NCBI RefSeq assembly: GCF_016808335.1
Contig: NC_053141.1
Location: forward strand, 23,604,640-23,668,639
Direction of reading: 5' to 3'
DNA from: Panicum virgatum
Taxonomy: Eukaryota; Streptophyta; Magnoliopsida; Poales; Poaceae
DNA: 64,000 nucleotides
The translations under genes and the position numbers were made by a program. Below are positions 33,036 through 43,623 of the stretch, piece by piece. The notes under the pieces were generated by a model. It did no database searches and was not told the DNA's origin. It saw nothing but the letters and a program-made list of their open reading frames with translations. Positions within the stretch are counted from its first letter, which is position 1, and each line of letters begins with the position of its first letter.

Positions 33036-34085
33036 CCCTAGTGGAAAATGATGCATCGGAGACAAACGACATTCGTCATTGAAGGGCCAAATTTCGTTGT
33101 AAAGAAAGTTTCGTGACGAATTAATGACGAAATTCGATACGTCGTGAAAGCCGCATCAAGTTTGTTCCACAATGATGGAACACGAAAAACGTCATGAGAC
33201 TGGTTTTTTCGGTGACGAAGGGACATTCGGATCCACGTGTCCCCGTCAACGCCGTCAGCGCCGTTAGGTGCCGTGCCGGCAGCCCGTTTCGGCAACGAAC
33301 AGACATGAGGCGGGCTAGTAGAACGACACGTGTCGCTTTCCTGATTGTGCACTTTTCACTTGAGGGTTCGGCCACCTGTCCCGTCCAGATTTGTGACACG
33401 TGTCCTTTGGTTATTTGCCCACATGGCACAAAATAGTGTAGCCACTTGTCGCCGCCCCGTTCTGACACGTGGCATCGCCACACATGCCCACGTGTCCCCA
33501 CTGTGTTTCTCCACGTGTTGCCATCTTGTTGTGACACATGTCGGTGCTGAGTTTGGACGCGTGGTGTCTCCGTATGCATCCACGTGCCATGTGTCACCTT
33601 CCTGTTTGTCAATGTGTTATTTTTTCACACTGCCACATGCTCCTTTCTTATAGGGACACGTGGCGTCGACATGGCAAATTTCTGTTCGGCCTCGTGTTGC
33701 CTCGGGGTTCCGACAGGAGCCATATTCCTATTGGACCATGTGTCCTCTCTACGTGTCGTGTCCGGTTTCTACGTGTCCGTTCCCTATTGGACCATGTGTC
33801 AGTTTCTTATTGGACCACACATCCATTTCTCGTTCTCGAGAATGCCCGTTTCGGACCACCACGTGTCCGAAACCATTACATGGCGACGTTCATACAAATC
33901 CATTTCATCATAGAACCAATGAAATGGCATTATTATTCCGAGAAATTAGCGTTATTATTCTGACAAAGCAAACCACAATCAATAAAGTTACAACCAAATA
34001 AGTTCATGACACAACCAAACGAGCTAAGGGCAGCCAAATCAACTCGACACGACCAAATAAGCTCATCAGATCAAGACACACAGGA
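33036..34085 (-). mobile_element. CACTA transposon, 3' terminal and subterminal region
   Basis: The junction reads CCCTAGTGG at 33036. Using the left copy of the hAT TSD (ending CAC), the original terminus is CACTAGTGG. From 33230 to 33870 there are about 15 copies of a CACGTGTCC/GACACGTGG-type motif, the kind of subterminal array bound by CACTA TnpA proteins in better-known elements. No gene is seen until the TnpA-like 3' end at 34086. Confidence 0.7.
33225..33870. repeat. CACGTG-core subterminal repeat array
   Basis: Around 15 variants of CACGTGTC in both orientations are spaced irregularly by 20-60 bases. They are denser than chance and confined to the first kilobase of the CACTA end. Confidence 0.75.
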
Positions 34086-34408
34086 TTAGGATTGACAAGC
34101 TATACCGGAGGTGATGACGTGCCTGAATTTCTGAAGCATGAGATGGCTCTCCTGTTCTTGCTCCTGGAGCTCATCAAACAGGCTTGCAGTTCCTTCCAAC
34201 ACTTCCTCTGCTGCTGCAGTCTTCTTCTTTAGTTCTTCTAGTTGATCATGGAGAACAACTGAACTTTGTTTTTGAGCATTAAGTTGTCGACGTAGCACTG
34301 CTTCACGAGTAGTAGAAGACTTCGAGGAAGGAGTGGATAGACCTGCATTTTTCAAGAATGTGTTGTTGAAGCTGCATTGCGACAAGATCTTAGAAACAAC
34401 CTCAGCAC
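34086..34408 (-). pseudogene. CACTA TnpA-like protein, C-terminal part
   Basis: The minus-strand frame ends at TAA (34088-34086). The preserved part has FNNTFLKNAGL followed by a long coiled coil with repeated RRQLNAQKQ, LHDQLEELKKKTAAAEE and a leucine-rich helix. This order (TFL-NVGL motif then coiled coil) matches the C-terminus of plant Ptta/En/Spm transposase proteins. Its N-terminal partner is at 56213-56893, and element E has been inserted between them. About 100 residues of the usual middle are not found on either side. Confidence 0.7.
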
Positions 34409-35633
34409 TGTTGGTACTTTGTAACATCATGAATAAAATCCGCAAGCGCATGGATACCGTTGTAGCTTTCACCCAAGACTATTCTAGGGTATCATATCCA
34501 CCGGGGAATGTGAGTACACTATCTACGGGTTCAGGCTCATCCAAGGACACATACGCCGGTGTAGGAAAGATAGAAGAGAGGACTTTCTAAGATCTAGAAT
34601 CTATGTTTAGAAGAAGGGTTCACGTCGCCGTTATACTTCGAGCTACTAGTTTCGATCGACTTATACAAGCCGATAGCTCTAGTAATACACGCTCTATCCA
34701 ATATCCGAATGTGGAGGATTACTAGGGCTCGAACAGGGCTGTCACCACCTGCCAGCTACCTCTACAAACCATGGGACTATCAGACAACTGAGTGGTATAG
34801 TCCAGCCTAGACACCACGCCTACGCCTTTCCCTACTAACCTTAGCCCTGGCCAAGACTTGCCTTTTCTATCCGAGATCTTAAGCATACACCTCAACTTAT
34901 ATACCACAGATATGATAACTTGCGATCTAAACTCTAATTCTAAATAAGAAACTCTTGAGCACTTACAACCGAATAAGCATCCGTCGAGGTACAAGCGGAG
35001 AATAGTGCCGACAAACCCGGCACTTCCCCCGACTCCTCCTCACTCTCCTCTTCTTCTACACCTCCTAGACTACCTATGCATCTAGGATGAAAGCCTCAAG
35101 CTCCAAGGAAGGAAGGTGAGTCGAGTGTTGTGTGGTGTGTTGTGTTCATTCCTTAACCCCCCTTTGTATTTATAGGAGGGAGCCTTGCGGTGAGCTGCAG
35201 CCGAGCCTCCTCAAACTGACATAAGCAACCAATCAGCAACCTCCACGTGAAACCTGAAGGTGGTGGGGCCTACCGTGCCGTCGGCCGACCACCTGGTGGG
35301 CCCACCGACCTTCCTCTTTGGGCCTGTGGGTTATTTCCTAGGCCCACTTGTCATAGGTACGGGAGTTGACTTCTGATGTGTTGGTTTCTTGCTCTGGTGG
35401 GCCCGCTAATCCTTGTTTTGACACGTGTCGCATCCTGATTTGCTGGAACATCGTGTCTTGGATCATGCCTCACCATTATGCTGCAAAATTGGCTCAAAAT
35501 CACCTGCACACATTCTAGAACATCATATGTGGAATTTGTTAGTAAATAAGTCTATCATAGCATTTATTCCACATTATGGTTTGATTTTGTGCAGGAGTTG
35601 ACGGTCAAAATGGGTCGTTAGTGACCGTCAACA
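34409..35633 (-). mobile_element. Element E: 3' LTR
   Basis: It is 1225 bp. On the minus strand it starts TGTTGACGGTC with a perfect 10 bp stem-loop (35597-35632), has TATAAATA at 35167-35174, the U5 box (CCGCAAGCGCAT at 34440-34451) and ends CCAACA. The 5' LTR copy lacks about 180 bp of it (near 34540-34720) and has a 17 bp duplication. Confidence 0.85.
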
Positions 35634-35675
35634 AGATCCCCCACACTTGGCCCTTTGCTCGTCCTGAGTAAAGGT
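35634..35675 (-). promoter_or_regulatory. Polypurine tract and pre-PPT hairpin of E
   Basis: Minus strand: CCTTTACTC AGGA CGAGCAAAGG, then AAGTGTGGGGGATCT next to the LTR. The stem has one mismatch. Confidence 0.75.
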
Positions 35676-36130
35676 CAGGACTATGGTGCCTTGGCATCTT
35701 CCTGATAGAACATCCTACACAAAAGTTATTTCATACCCTACTTTTGCTTGTGAACTTGAATGTGTCTACCATGATGTCTTGAGTTGTTGAAGAACGGAAT
35801 GATCTTGGCTTTAAGTGTCATCCTGTCAAGCTACCAGACTTGGGGATTTTTGAAAGAATTTTCACAGAAAAAGGTTTTCATGGTCTTACTCTCTTATATG
35901 GATCTCTCAAAGCCACTCATAACTTCTTACCAAAACTTACCCTTACTCTGCCTTGCTAGCCTTGGATGGCATATGTGGAGTTTAGTAGAGTAGAAAGGCA
36001 TCTACTGGACTCAAATCTGTTGCAAGGTCAAAGATTGGATCCATAGGTTGATACTTATATTTACGGACTGATTAGGCTAGTGCACAGATAATGACCCGCT
36101 CCTTTTCATGTCTGACTTTATTTGTTGGGT

Positions 36131-36195
36131 CATGCTTCTTTGGCATGCCATCTTTTCTCTCTCTCTGTTTTTTTGGGTCATGCTTCTTTGGCATG
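36131..36195 (-). repeat. Tandem CAAAGAA-loop hairpins of E
   Basis: On the plus strand, CATGC TTCTTTG GCATG occurs at 36131-36147 and 36179-36195, so the minus-strand RNA has CATGC, loop CAAAGAA, GCATG twice. The two copies are in a 48 bp tandem duplication separated by CT/T-rich sequence. The loop matches F and D and the stem sequence differs. Confidence 0.65.
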
Positions 36196-36206
36196 CCATC
36201 TTTTCA

Positions 36207-36232
36207 TCTCTCTCTCTCTCTCTCTCTCTCTC
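36207..36232 (+). repeat. CT microsatellite
   Basis: This is about 13 CT units directly after the E hairpin pair. It may simply be slippage in a CT-rich spacer that also separates the two hairpins. Confidence 0.9.
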
Positions 36233-36858
36233 GTTTTTGAATACTATTGTCAGACAATTTTTAAGGAACATGGGTTTCATCTGAACATATAACCTTTAAT
36301 CAAGAGCGTAAACAAAGTAAACCATGATGGGTCACAAAATTTGATCAAGCTCAACATGTAGTCAAGAGGCATATGCATGGGATTTTCAAGTGGAATGTAT
36401 CATATGGCTTTGGTAGGACGGTATGTAAAGAGGAAAGATCATGAACTCAGTTTTGTTTTTATAAATAAAATTCCCAAACTGGTCAACACGAAAGAGATGA
36501 ACAGCTTTAAACCAGTCATATCACGTTAGTCAACAACTAAGCATCATGGGGTCCTATAGGATATGCTTCACAAACTCAAGCACAACATGAAAAACATTTA
36601 TGCCAGCATCTATCGAGAACTCCTGTTAGCATATTCTTTAAAGAATTTTAGGTATTTGGAACATTATGCTCATGTTTAGAAACACTAAAGGGAGGAAACA
36701 AGTGAGGTAGTGCAAACTCAGGAGTCGGAGTGGGAGGTGCGTGTGCCGTGTGAATGTGATCGTGGATGCATGGTGTCATGGGATCTCCCTCCCCACACAC
36801 TTGTTTTCGACCTGCTCATTGATCATAGACAAAACAAAACATGAAAGATAACGGGGCT

Positions 36859-38089
36859 TGTTGACGGCCCTTAAGTCCTAAAATCAGCCGTCAACTCCTA
36901 CAGCTTTTTATAACATTTCGTCACCAAACTTAGTTGTAGGGCTTATATCTAATTATGTTCCACAAGTTTTGGTGAATCATGGTCTGCAGGCACTCATAGT
37001 TGAAATGCAAAGGAAAACACAAGTGAACACAGAAGAAATGCACAGATGATCCAGTCCTGCGTTGCACTTACAAAATGGGCCGACAAACCATAGGAAACGG
37101 GCGTGCCAAGCAAGAGGCACTCAAGGGATAAGGTTAGGGCCCACCTGCCAACCAGCTAGAGAAAGGAGGACACGGAGGAGTGCCCCTAGAGGTCGGCCAA
37201 ACCCCGGGGTTGCCCGAACCCGGATGAGCTCCCGTCCAGATGCAGTTTGGTGGGAGATTCGATCTTATCCTCTAGAAGTCGGTGCCCAGGTGTTTCCTTA
37301 TTAAAAATGGCGGGAACCGACCTCCTTGGTCTATAAAAGAGGACCTCCCTCACCCCTCATTTCACACACCATCCAAAGGAGTAGAGTAGTGCCACATTGC
37401 AAAGGCGACACGCTAGTTCTCTAGTGTTAGAATAAAGGAGGAGAGTAAGGAGTAGTTCCGGGAAGCGCCGGGCCTGTCGGTGTTCTTCTCCAAGCTTGTA
37501 CCTCTACAGATACTGGCTTATTTCGGAGTAAAGTAAGTTAGTATTTGTGATTCTCTATTCTTGCATAGTACTTATCTTTGAGTGAGATCAGTTCTCTTAC
37601 TCGCGGGTTCGTCGCTCAATCTTTGTATAGAGTACCGTAGTTTGCTACGGGGTACCAGACGTAGTTAGTCTACGATATTAATCAGTAGCATAGACGTGGT
37701 GTCTAGGCTAAGGGTTACCTTCGTTTGCCTTATATCTCACGGTCTGTGAGGTAGTCCACAGGTGGTGACAGCCATGTTGGTCCTTAGTAGCCCTCCACGT
37801 TCGGATATAGCGTAGAGCTGCTGGCCGGAGTCTCCTGACCATTTCAGGGGTAAGTCGGTGCCCAAAGCGAATATCTAGCCCGAGAGATCGATCTTTACTC
37901 ATCATTAGTACTACCTCAGGAATCCTCTCTATCCCCGCCACTTATCTTGGTGTGTCCTTGGACCAACTTAGTAAGAAGTTAGTGCACATACGTTCCCTGT
38001 GGATTCGATACCCTTGAATAATCACGGGTGAAAGCTACAACGGTATCCGTACGCTTGCGGATTTATTCGCATCGTTAAAATACCCAACA
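36859..38089 (+). mobile_element. I: solo LTR in E
   Basis: TGTTGACGGCC to ACCCAACA, 1231 bp, flanked by a perfect TSD GGGCT (36854-36858 and 38090-38094). It opens with a 9 bp stem-loop (36860-36895), has TATAAAAG at 37332 and the U5 box GTACGCTTGCGG at 38049-38060. No internal region flanks it, so it is a recombination product. Confidence 0.92.
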
Positions 38090-38094
38090 GGGCT

Positions 38095-38245
38095 CTACCG
38101 GCATTAACACTAGGGAGCCAAAGTTCACAATCCAAACAAACTAAATAAATCTGGGGCGCGACTAAACTGAACTAAACCTAAACGAAATAACTAAAGGCTA
38201 GCGCCCGAACTAACTAATGATAATGACCTTTTTAGGAGATGACTC
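38095..38245 (-). other. E internal DNA beyond its last ORF
   Basis: Short AT-rich spacer. A perfect 7 bp hairpin TTAGGAG ATGA CTCCTAA at 38231-38248 overlaps the stop codon of the coiled-coil ORF on the minus strand. Confidence 0.45.
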
Positions 38246-38692
38246 CTAATAAAGGTCGTTGTGACCTGTAGCGTCACACAAGCGCTTCATCTCAGCGCTC
38301 AAACCACGACGCAGAAGATGGAGGTCGTCCCGAAGCTCCTTGACCTTGATCTTCCTGTCCGCGAGCTGGTCCTCGAGGTGCCCATTCTCTAGGCGCAGCT
38401 GCTGGACCATGACGTCGGCGATGGTAGGTCCCTCTGGTGTAGCGTCGCCTTTGGGCTTTGCAGGCGATGACTAAGATCTGGTTTTCTTCGGGGATGGACT
38501 GGTGGTTGCGCTCCTCCTTTGAGCATCTAGAGTCTGAGCTGGGGTTGCCCCCTGTACAGGCTCTGGGGCGCTCCTCTGTGGTATGGGAGCAGTCTGCGCA
38601 ATCTGAGGTGGCACAGACGATCCTGTTGCCGCTCCATCCTTGAAGAGCTACTTTGCGATCGGCCTTAATGGGGACGTAACTTCCTTGGATCG
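38246..38692 (-). pseudogene. Element E: C-terminal part of the post-integrase coiled-coil ORF
   Basis: Minus-strand frame ending at TAG 38248-38246. It has a proline/glutamine-rich stretch (PVQGATPAQTLDAQRR), then a coiled coil VQQLRLENGHLEDQLADRKI ending in RRGLSAEMKRL. D's ORF at 51225-52118 ends with the same layout (ENQ..GDQLAE.., then LRRGFSSRISRL), so these are homologous third ORFs. In-frame TAG codons occur near 38468 and 38643. The N-terminus is cut by D. Confidence 0.6.
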
Positions 38693-39007
38693 TGTTGACG
38701 GTCCTTAAGTGTCGTTTTCGACCGTCAACTCTCACAGCTTTTTACCAGAAATAAACACCAAACTTAGATATTGGACGTATTACTGATCATTTCCACAAGT
38801 TTTGGTGAATTGTCATCTGCAGGCACCCACATCTCCAAAAGAGGGAAAACACAAGTGAACACGAGGAAAAATGCACAAAAGATCAACACTGAGACGTGTC
38901 ACTTACAAGGAGGGTCCACATGTCAGAGCAAACGGGGGAACTAAGGCAAATGCACCACCGACTCTTGACAAGGGCCCACAGATCAGACTCCCCGAGGAGG
39001 ATAAGGA
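38693..39007 (+). mobile_element. Element D: 5' LTR, left part
   Basis: It matches 53682-54000 of the 3' LTR and begins with the perfect 10 bp stem-loop at 38694-38729. The part matching 54001-54647, including the promoter, is missing and replaced by element K. Confidence 0.85.
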
Positions 39008-39012
39008 CCATA

Positions 39013-39197
39013 GTTGTTTACAGATCTAAATCTATGAAAAACCCTAGTTGTACTCGGACTCTACCTGGACCGGTCAGACCGGTCGGACCTACCGGTCAGA
39101 CTGGTCGGTCCCTGCCGAACAGGCCACAGTGCCTCAACCGGTTAGACCACTCGGTCAGACCGGTCAGACCGGTTGGTGCCAATTTTGGTTGTCAACA
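39013..39197 (-). mobile_element. Element K: truncated 3' LTR
   Basis: Matches 42268-42440, including TTTACAGATCTAAATCTATG and the CCGGTC palindromes. On its right GTCAACA is followed by TATGCCCCCCTG, the complement of a polypurine tract. Confidence 0.8.
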
Positions 39198-40253
39198 TAT
39201 GCCCCCCTGTTTTTTGGTAAAGCTTGCTTACCAAAAAATATTCTTCTGAGCCAAAATTGTCTAAGGGCGATGATTAACACTAAATCGGCCATTTTTTGTA
39301 CTAAAGGCGATAAACAATTATCGGCCATGTTTTGCTCAAGTTGATGTTGAAACAACTTGTTTGGGCCACCACACCTTCTTCATTGTCGCTGACGTCTTTG
39401 GCACGGCCTCCACTTGTTGCTCCATTGCCTCCTTCTTGCACATACGTTGCAGCCTTCGCTTCTGAGTATGAGACAAGCCTGAGGGACACCACCTCGGCTA
39501 TAAATACTTTGAATCTTGCTTCTTGCTCTTCTCATTCTCTTTGCTGCAATCAACATCTTGCTTGACCGGATTATTGCTAGCAACAATTGGTCTTTATAGT
39601 AATGCATGATTTGGATACATAGGAGGATATTGAATATAATATGATTGCATATGCATCCTACTATAATCCATAGGTGTATAAAAGTAAGGATACCAGCAAT
39701 ACCATGGAGCAATCGGTCCACTAGATGAACTATAATTACCTTGACTCGATTGCTCTTGATGTCTTGACGATGATCCCGTATCCTTGACTTCGCTTGGTGG
39801 CCCCTTCTATCTCTGAGCACTCCCTTCCTTCTCATATTGGGCCAAGAGTTCCATAAAACTCGGCCTTATCTTGCTTTTGGAGGAGTTCCCAGATTTACTG
39901 GGCGCACCGGTCAGACCAGTCCCACGACCGGTCAGACCGGTCGAACTGGTCTGACCGCCGCTGTGTCTGGTCAAACCGGTCGACTTGTTGTCGGCCTTCT
40001 TCTTCTTGTCTTGCCCCCGAGTATTTTTGCGCCTTGAGGGATCTTCTGTGTCAGCTTCTTTTCAGGTCTTTCATCACCAATAACTACATTCTTCCCCTTG
40101 GTTGATTCGGCTTGACTTGGCCGAACTAGCACTTTGGGATTATTCAATTCCAACACATGCACTGGGAAAGGATTCTGATCAACCTGCATATTAGGAGTAA
40201 CCAATCGTCTTTCATTAATGGCCGATTGAATTTGTCTACATAACACATTGCAA
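39198..40253 (-). pseudogene. Element K: gag C-terminal remnants
   Basis: Minus-strand fragments in two frames continue the gag: a segment SAINERRLVTPNMQVDQNPF with GKNVVIGDERP (39971-40291), a CCGGTC palindrome patch at 39903-39985, and a tyrosine/proline/methionine-rich tail (GPIAPWYCWYPYFYTPMD region, about 39600-39850) with in-frame stops. A 34 bp tandem duplication at 40225-40292 shifts the frame. Confidence 0.55.
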
Positions 40254-41174
40254 TCATGATTGAATTTGTCTACATAACACATTGCAATCATTAGTAGCCT
40301 GTGAAAAAGTATTATGAAATTTGCAATATGCTCGCCGCTTCAACTCTTCAGGCGGCGGTAGAGTATGTGACATCTTGACATATCGAATCCTATATAACTC
40401 ATCAAATATCCTCTCGCACTTGGATACATCAAAAGTAAATCGTTCATCTTGCTGATTTTTCTGAATCGGCTTAAGAGCAGAGCAAGTAAATGGTTTAGCT
40501 TGAGATGGCCAAGCAAACTCAGCAGCATACACATCAATTGACTCATCGTCCGAACAATTTGAATTGCATTCTAAAGCATGAACACTAGAACGATGATGCC
40601 TATGAGATTCTTGGGACTCTTTGCTTCGGCTTTCTACAGCCAAAGCTCTTTGATGCACCTGAGTAATAGTAAAGAAATCATAGCCCTCTAATCTTTCTTT
40701 AATATGAGAGCGCAAGCCATTAAAAGCCAAATCAGCTAAATCCTTTTCTGCAATATTCACACTAAAGCATCGGTTTTTTGTATCGCGGAATCGTCTTATA
40801 TAATCATTGACAGATTCATCATGCGATTGTCTAACCGATGTTAAGTGAGACAATTTAAGCTCATCATGCCCACAAAAAAAGTGCTCATGGATACGGCTTT
40901 TGGTATGTGCGGGTTTTACTTCTAACATCCACTCCAAAACTTTCTCTAAGCAGATTAGCCAAATCATTCTTATAATCAGTAAGCATTTTATCGAAATTAC
41001 TCGAAGAATTTGGCTATGTGGATGTAGATACCTCACGATGGTTTGGAACAAACTGACCGGATGGACCGGTCGGACCGATCGGTACGACCGGTCGGACCGG
41101 TTGGGGGGTACCGGTCTGACCGGACTGGTATACCGGTCTGACCAGTCTCTGCCGGTTTTGCTAACGCTGTACAT
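40254..41174 (-). pseudogene. gag: Element K: gag capsid region
   Basis: The middle of this frame has the retrotrans_gag pattern ESVNDYIRRFRDTKNRCFSV, LADLAFNGLRSHIKERLEGY and QVHQRALAVE, then a region ending YCKFHNTFSQATNDCNVLCR, a cysteine/histidine pattern that often ends this Gag family. The first 60 residues include translated CCGGTC repeats and are probably out of frame. The N-terminal gag is at 41346-41798. Confidence 0.65.
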
Positions 41175-41345
41175 ATCGGTCGAACATCTTGTCGGAGATA
41201 AGACCGATGTGTGGCACTAAATTCCTGGAGATTTTTGGTGGTGTGTACTGAACAATCTCGTTCGTTCGGCTAATGTTGGCCGAACCAGGAATACTCATAA
41301 TAGGATTAGTGTATATGGGTGTAACAGTTTGACCACCGAAATAAT

Positions 41346-41798
41346 TCATCGGCATCCCATATTGAGGTTGACTCGTAGGAGATGCTGCGATGGTTGAGGA
41401 ACATAAAATTCAGAAGTAGAAACAGATGGAGGTTCATCGGCTGATTCTGACTTCTTACCAGCCGATTCCCTTTCCTTAGAGCTAAGCCAATTAACCCAAT
41501 AAACATCACGCTCAGCTAGCAATTTCTGAATTTGTTCCATAGTAACACCAGAAGGTGGAGCAGTTGCAGCAGGTATTACCTCAGTAGATGCATCCGAGGA
41601 GGTAGAAGCAAAGTCGATCTCCTTGATCTTGGTGACTTTGCCGTGTCGATTGACCTTGATGCTCGCAAGCGCCGCTTGTAGATCTTCTTCATCGCGCTTC
41701 TTCTTGCGCTCCTCCAGCAGCAGACGAATGTCCTCCAGAAGATGCTCATATGTCGAAGGGATGATGTTCTCCTTGTCGATTTCTGTGTTGGAGCCCAT
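41346..41798 (-). pseudogene. gag: Element K: gag N-terminus
   Basis: The first ATG after the PBS on the minus strand opens an acidic, coiled-coil-like segment (YEHLLEDIRLLLEERKKKRD) and QIQKLLAERDVYWVNWLSSK. It is separated from the capsid part by about 170 bases with a frame change. Confidence 0.55.
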
Positions 41799-41844
41799 CT
41801 TCTTTGGAGTAGATTAGATCGGTTTTATTAACCAACATCTTTCT

Positions 41845-41862
41845 TCCCCAGCGGAGTCGCCA
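41845..41862 (-). promoter_or_regulatory. Primer binding site of K
   Basis: Minus strand TGGCGACTCCGCTGGGGA, seven bases from the LTR end (CGTCAACA). It differs from the TGGCGCCGTTG sites of B, D and E, so K belongs to another lineage. Confidence 0.75.
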
Positions 41863-41869
41863 AAAAGTA

Positions 41870-42440
41870 TGTTGACGCAAATCTCGGTCAACACATGAAC
41901 TCACTAGATCGTGCAACGTGAGAAAGAGCTCGATGTAGCTCTTCCTGAGTGGAGCGGTCAGACCGGTCTAAGGGACCGGTCATACCAGTCGTCGGTGAGA
42001 ATCGGCGACGACCGACGAATGCGAACCCGGGAGGGACCCCGTCAGGGTAGGCGCACGTAGGGTTGTTCTAGGATCAGCAGGCCACTAAGAACGCCTTCAA
42101 ACATCGCGGAGACGAAGGAAGAATAGCAGAGGGGGTTGGAAAAGCTAGGGTTTGGAGAAGTGGATAAAAAGTAGAGTTTGTATTGATTTTTGTTCGATTG
42201 TATGTTCTAATCGACCGTGACCCTTTATATTTATAGGGTGGGGTGGACTTATCCCGCAAGAAATCCTGTTTACAAATCTAAATCTATGAAAAACCCTAGT
42301 TATACTCGGACTCTACCTGGACCGGTCGGTCCCTACCAGACAGGCCACAGTGCCTCGACCGGTCAGACCGCTCAGTCAGACCGGTCAGACCGCTCGATCA
42401 GACCGGTCAGACCAGCTGGTGCCAATTTTGGCAGTCAACA
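41870..42440 (-). mobile_element. Element K: 5' LTR
   Basis: 571 bp from TGTTGACTGCC (minus, 42440) to GCGTCAACA (41870). CCGGTC/GACCGG palindromes at about 42318-42415 precede TATAAATA (42228-42235 complement), and a second palindrome patch lies at about 41960-41990. Confidence 0.85.
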
Positions 42441-42718
42441 GATACCGGATATTCCTTGGCAGACCAGGGTCAAATCGGTGCCTGAAGTGAGCGAGTGGAA
42501 ACATTAGTGTATCTTCCCTTGAACCTATCCTTAGATCAGAACCACACTACCCTAAGGTCTCTCTATCTCTTATCTTCTTCGGGGTAATCAAGATAGAAGA
42601 CAGTTACACACCCATTCGTCGTGGAAAATACGATACCCTGAATACTCCCGGGTGAAGTGCTACAACAGTATTTCTATGCGCTTGCAGACTTCTCTGTAAG
42701 AGTTAAGAAATACCAACA
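42441..42718 (+). mobile_element. Element D: 5' LTR, right part
   Basis: Resumes at sequence matching 54647 of the 3' LTR and ends ACCAACA at 42718. The U5 box is present as ATGCGCTTGCAG at 42676-42687. Confidence 0.85.
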
Positions 42719-42726
42719 AGCATTTC

Positions 42727-42744
42727 TGGCGCCGTTGTCGGGGA
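42727..42744 (+). promoter_or_regulatory. Primer binding site of D
   Basis: TGGCGCCGTTGTCGGGGA, eight bases after the LTR, one base from the common Athila/Tat form. Confidence 0.85.
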
Positions 42745-42825
42745 AACGGTTGCCGTAGTTGTCTTCGAACCTAGTTGCTCGTGTATCCTTTCTTTTATTC
42801 TTTCTTTTCTTTTTATCCTTATTCC

Positions 42826-43623
42826 ATGGATACTCTTTCTATCCACCAACTCTCTGCGCCTTCAGGCAAGTTCTTAGAGCCACCACAGTTATCCAAACCA
42901 ATCACAGCTTCAGGCTTTGAACTCCGCCCTGGCTTCATAGACATGGTCCGGGAACAACCCTTCTCAGGATATGAGCTAGAAAATCCCTACCATCACCTAC
43001 GAGAATTCGTGCAAATGTGCTCTTGCTTGTCCATTGCAGGCATGGCACAAGAAACACTTCGATGGAGGTTATTTCCTTTCTCCCTTGCTGAGAAAGCGAA
43101 ACAATGGTACACCCATAACGTAGGAAAGGTAAACGGAGAATGGGAGGAATTGCGGAACAGGTTCTGTCTCGCATTCTTCCCTATTTCTTATATCGCTTCC
43201 CTGCGTAAAGAAATCCTCGACTTTCGTCAGGATGAGAAGGAGACCCTTGTGACAGCCTGGGCTAGATTCTCACAACTAACACATGCCGGCCCAGACTTGT
43301 CCATTCCCGACCATGTGCTGCTTCAGCACTTTTGGTTGGGGCTGAACAATGACACAGCCCAACAGCTTGATATCACCGCTGGGGGATCTTTCGCCTATAA
43401 AACCACTTCCAAAGGGGTGGAACTCCCGGATCATATCCTAGAGAACACCTCCTTCACAGAACCCCTCCCGATAATACAACCTTCAAGCCAAGAGGAAGTT
43501 TCGATAGCCGATCCCATTCACTCCTTAGTAACCCATGATGAATCACCGGCCGAACCTTCCACTGAACTAGAAGACCCAGAGGAGGAAGAAATCCTACCTC
43601 CAGAATTCCCGTTTAATATTTAG
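42826..43623 (+). pseudogene. gag: Gag of element D
   Basis: The likely start is the ATG at 42826, 81 bases after the PBS. Upstream codons are leader. The capsid region has RWRLFPFSLAEKAKQWYTH, a block ending FFPISYIASLRKEI and HVLLQHFWLGLN, typical of retrotrans_gag in Athila-like elements, and no zinc knuckle is visible. The frame ends at TAG 43621-43623, but protease follows in the same frame, so this was one gag-pro-pol frame interrupted by a nonsense codon or, less likely, a readthrough codon. Confidence 0.85.

Larger units (their letters stand above)
35676..36853 (-). other. 3' non-coding region of E
   Basis: AT-rich internal DNA of E carrying the tandem hairpins at 36131-36195 and a CT microsatellite. 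No coding frame is supported. Solo LTR I was inserted at its left-hand end in the element's own orientation. Confidence 0.6.
39008..42440 (-). mobile_element. Element K: gag-only Ty3/gypsy element in D's 5' LTR
   Basis: On the minus strand: complete 5' LTR (42440-41870), PBS, broken gag, PPT and a 3' LTR cut to 185 bp (39197-39013). It has no pol. Its PBS TGGCGACTCCGCTGGGGA is the form found in Ogre/Tat-type elements (tRNA-Arg by general knowledge). ACCGGTCNGACCGGT palindromes fill its LTR and also occur inside gag. Loss of about 390 bp of its LTR together with about 650 bp of D's LTR shows a deletion after insertion. Confidence 0.75.

Noticed and set aside
33038..34001. Several frames of 100-160 codons around the CACGTG array
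   Set aside because: They overlap on both strands across a subterminal repeat array and show threonine/histidine/cysteine-rich translations of CACGTGTC repeats only.
34404..34408. AGCAC as a TSD of element E
   Set aside because: The other flank is ACAAC. Two of five positions differ even in the best alignment, so no TSD is claimed.
41060..41174. First 60 residues of the K capsid frame as genuine protein
   Set aside because: They translate the CCGGTC palindrome insert and do not match Gag patterns. The conserved part begins after it.
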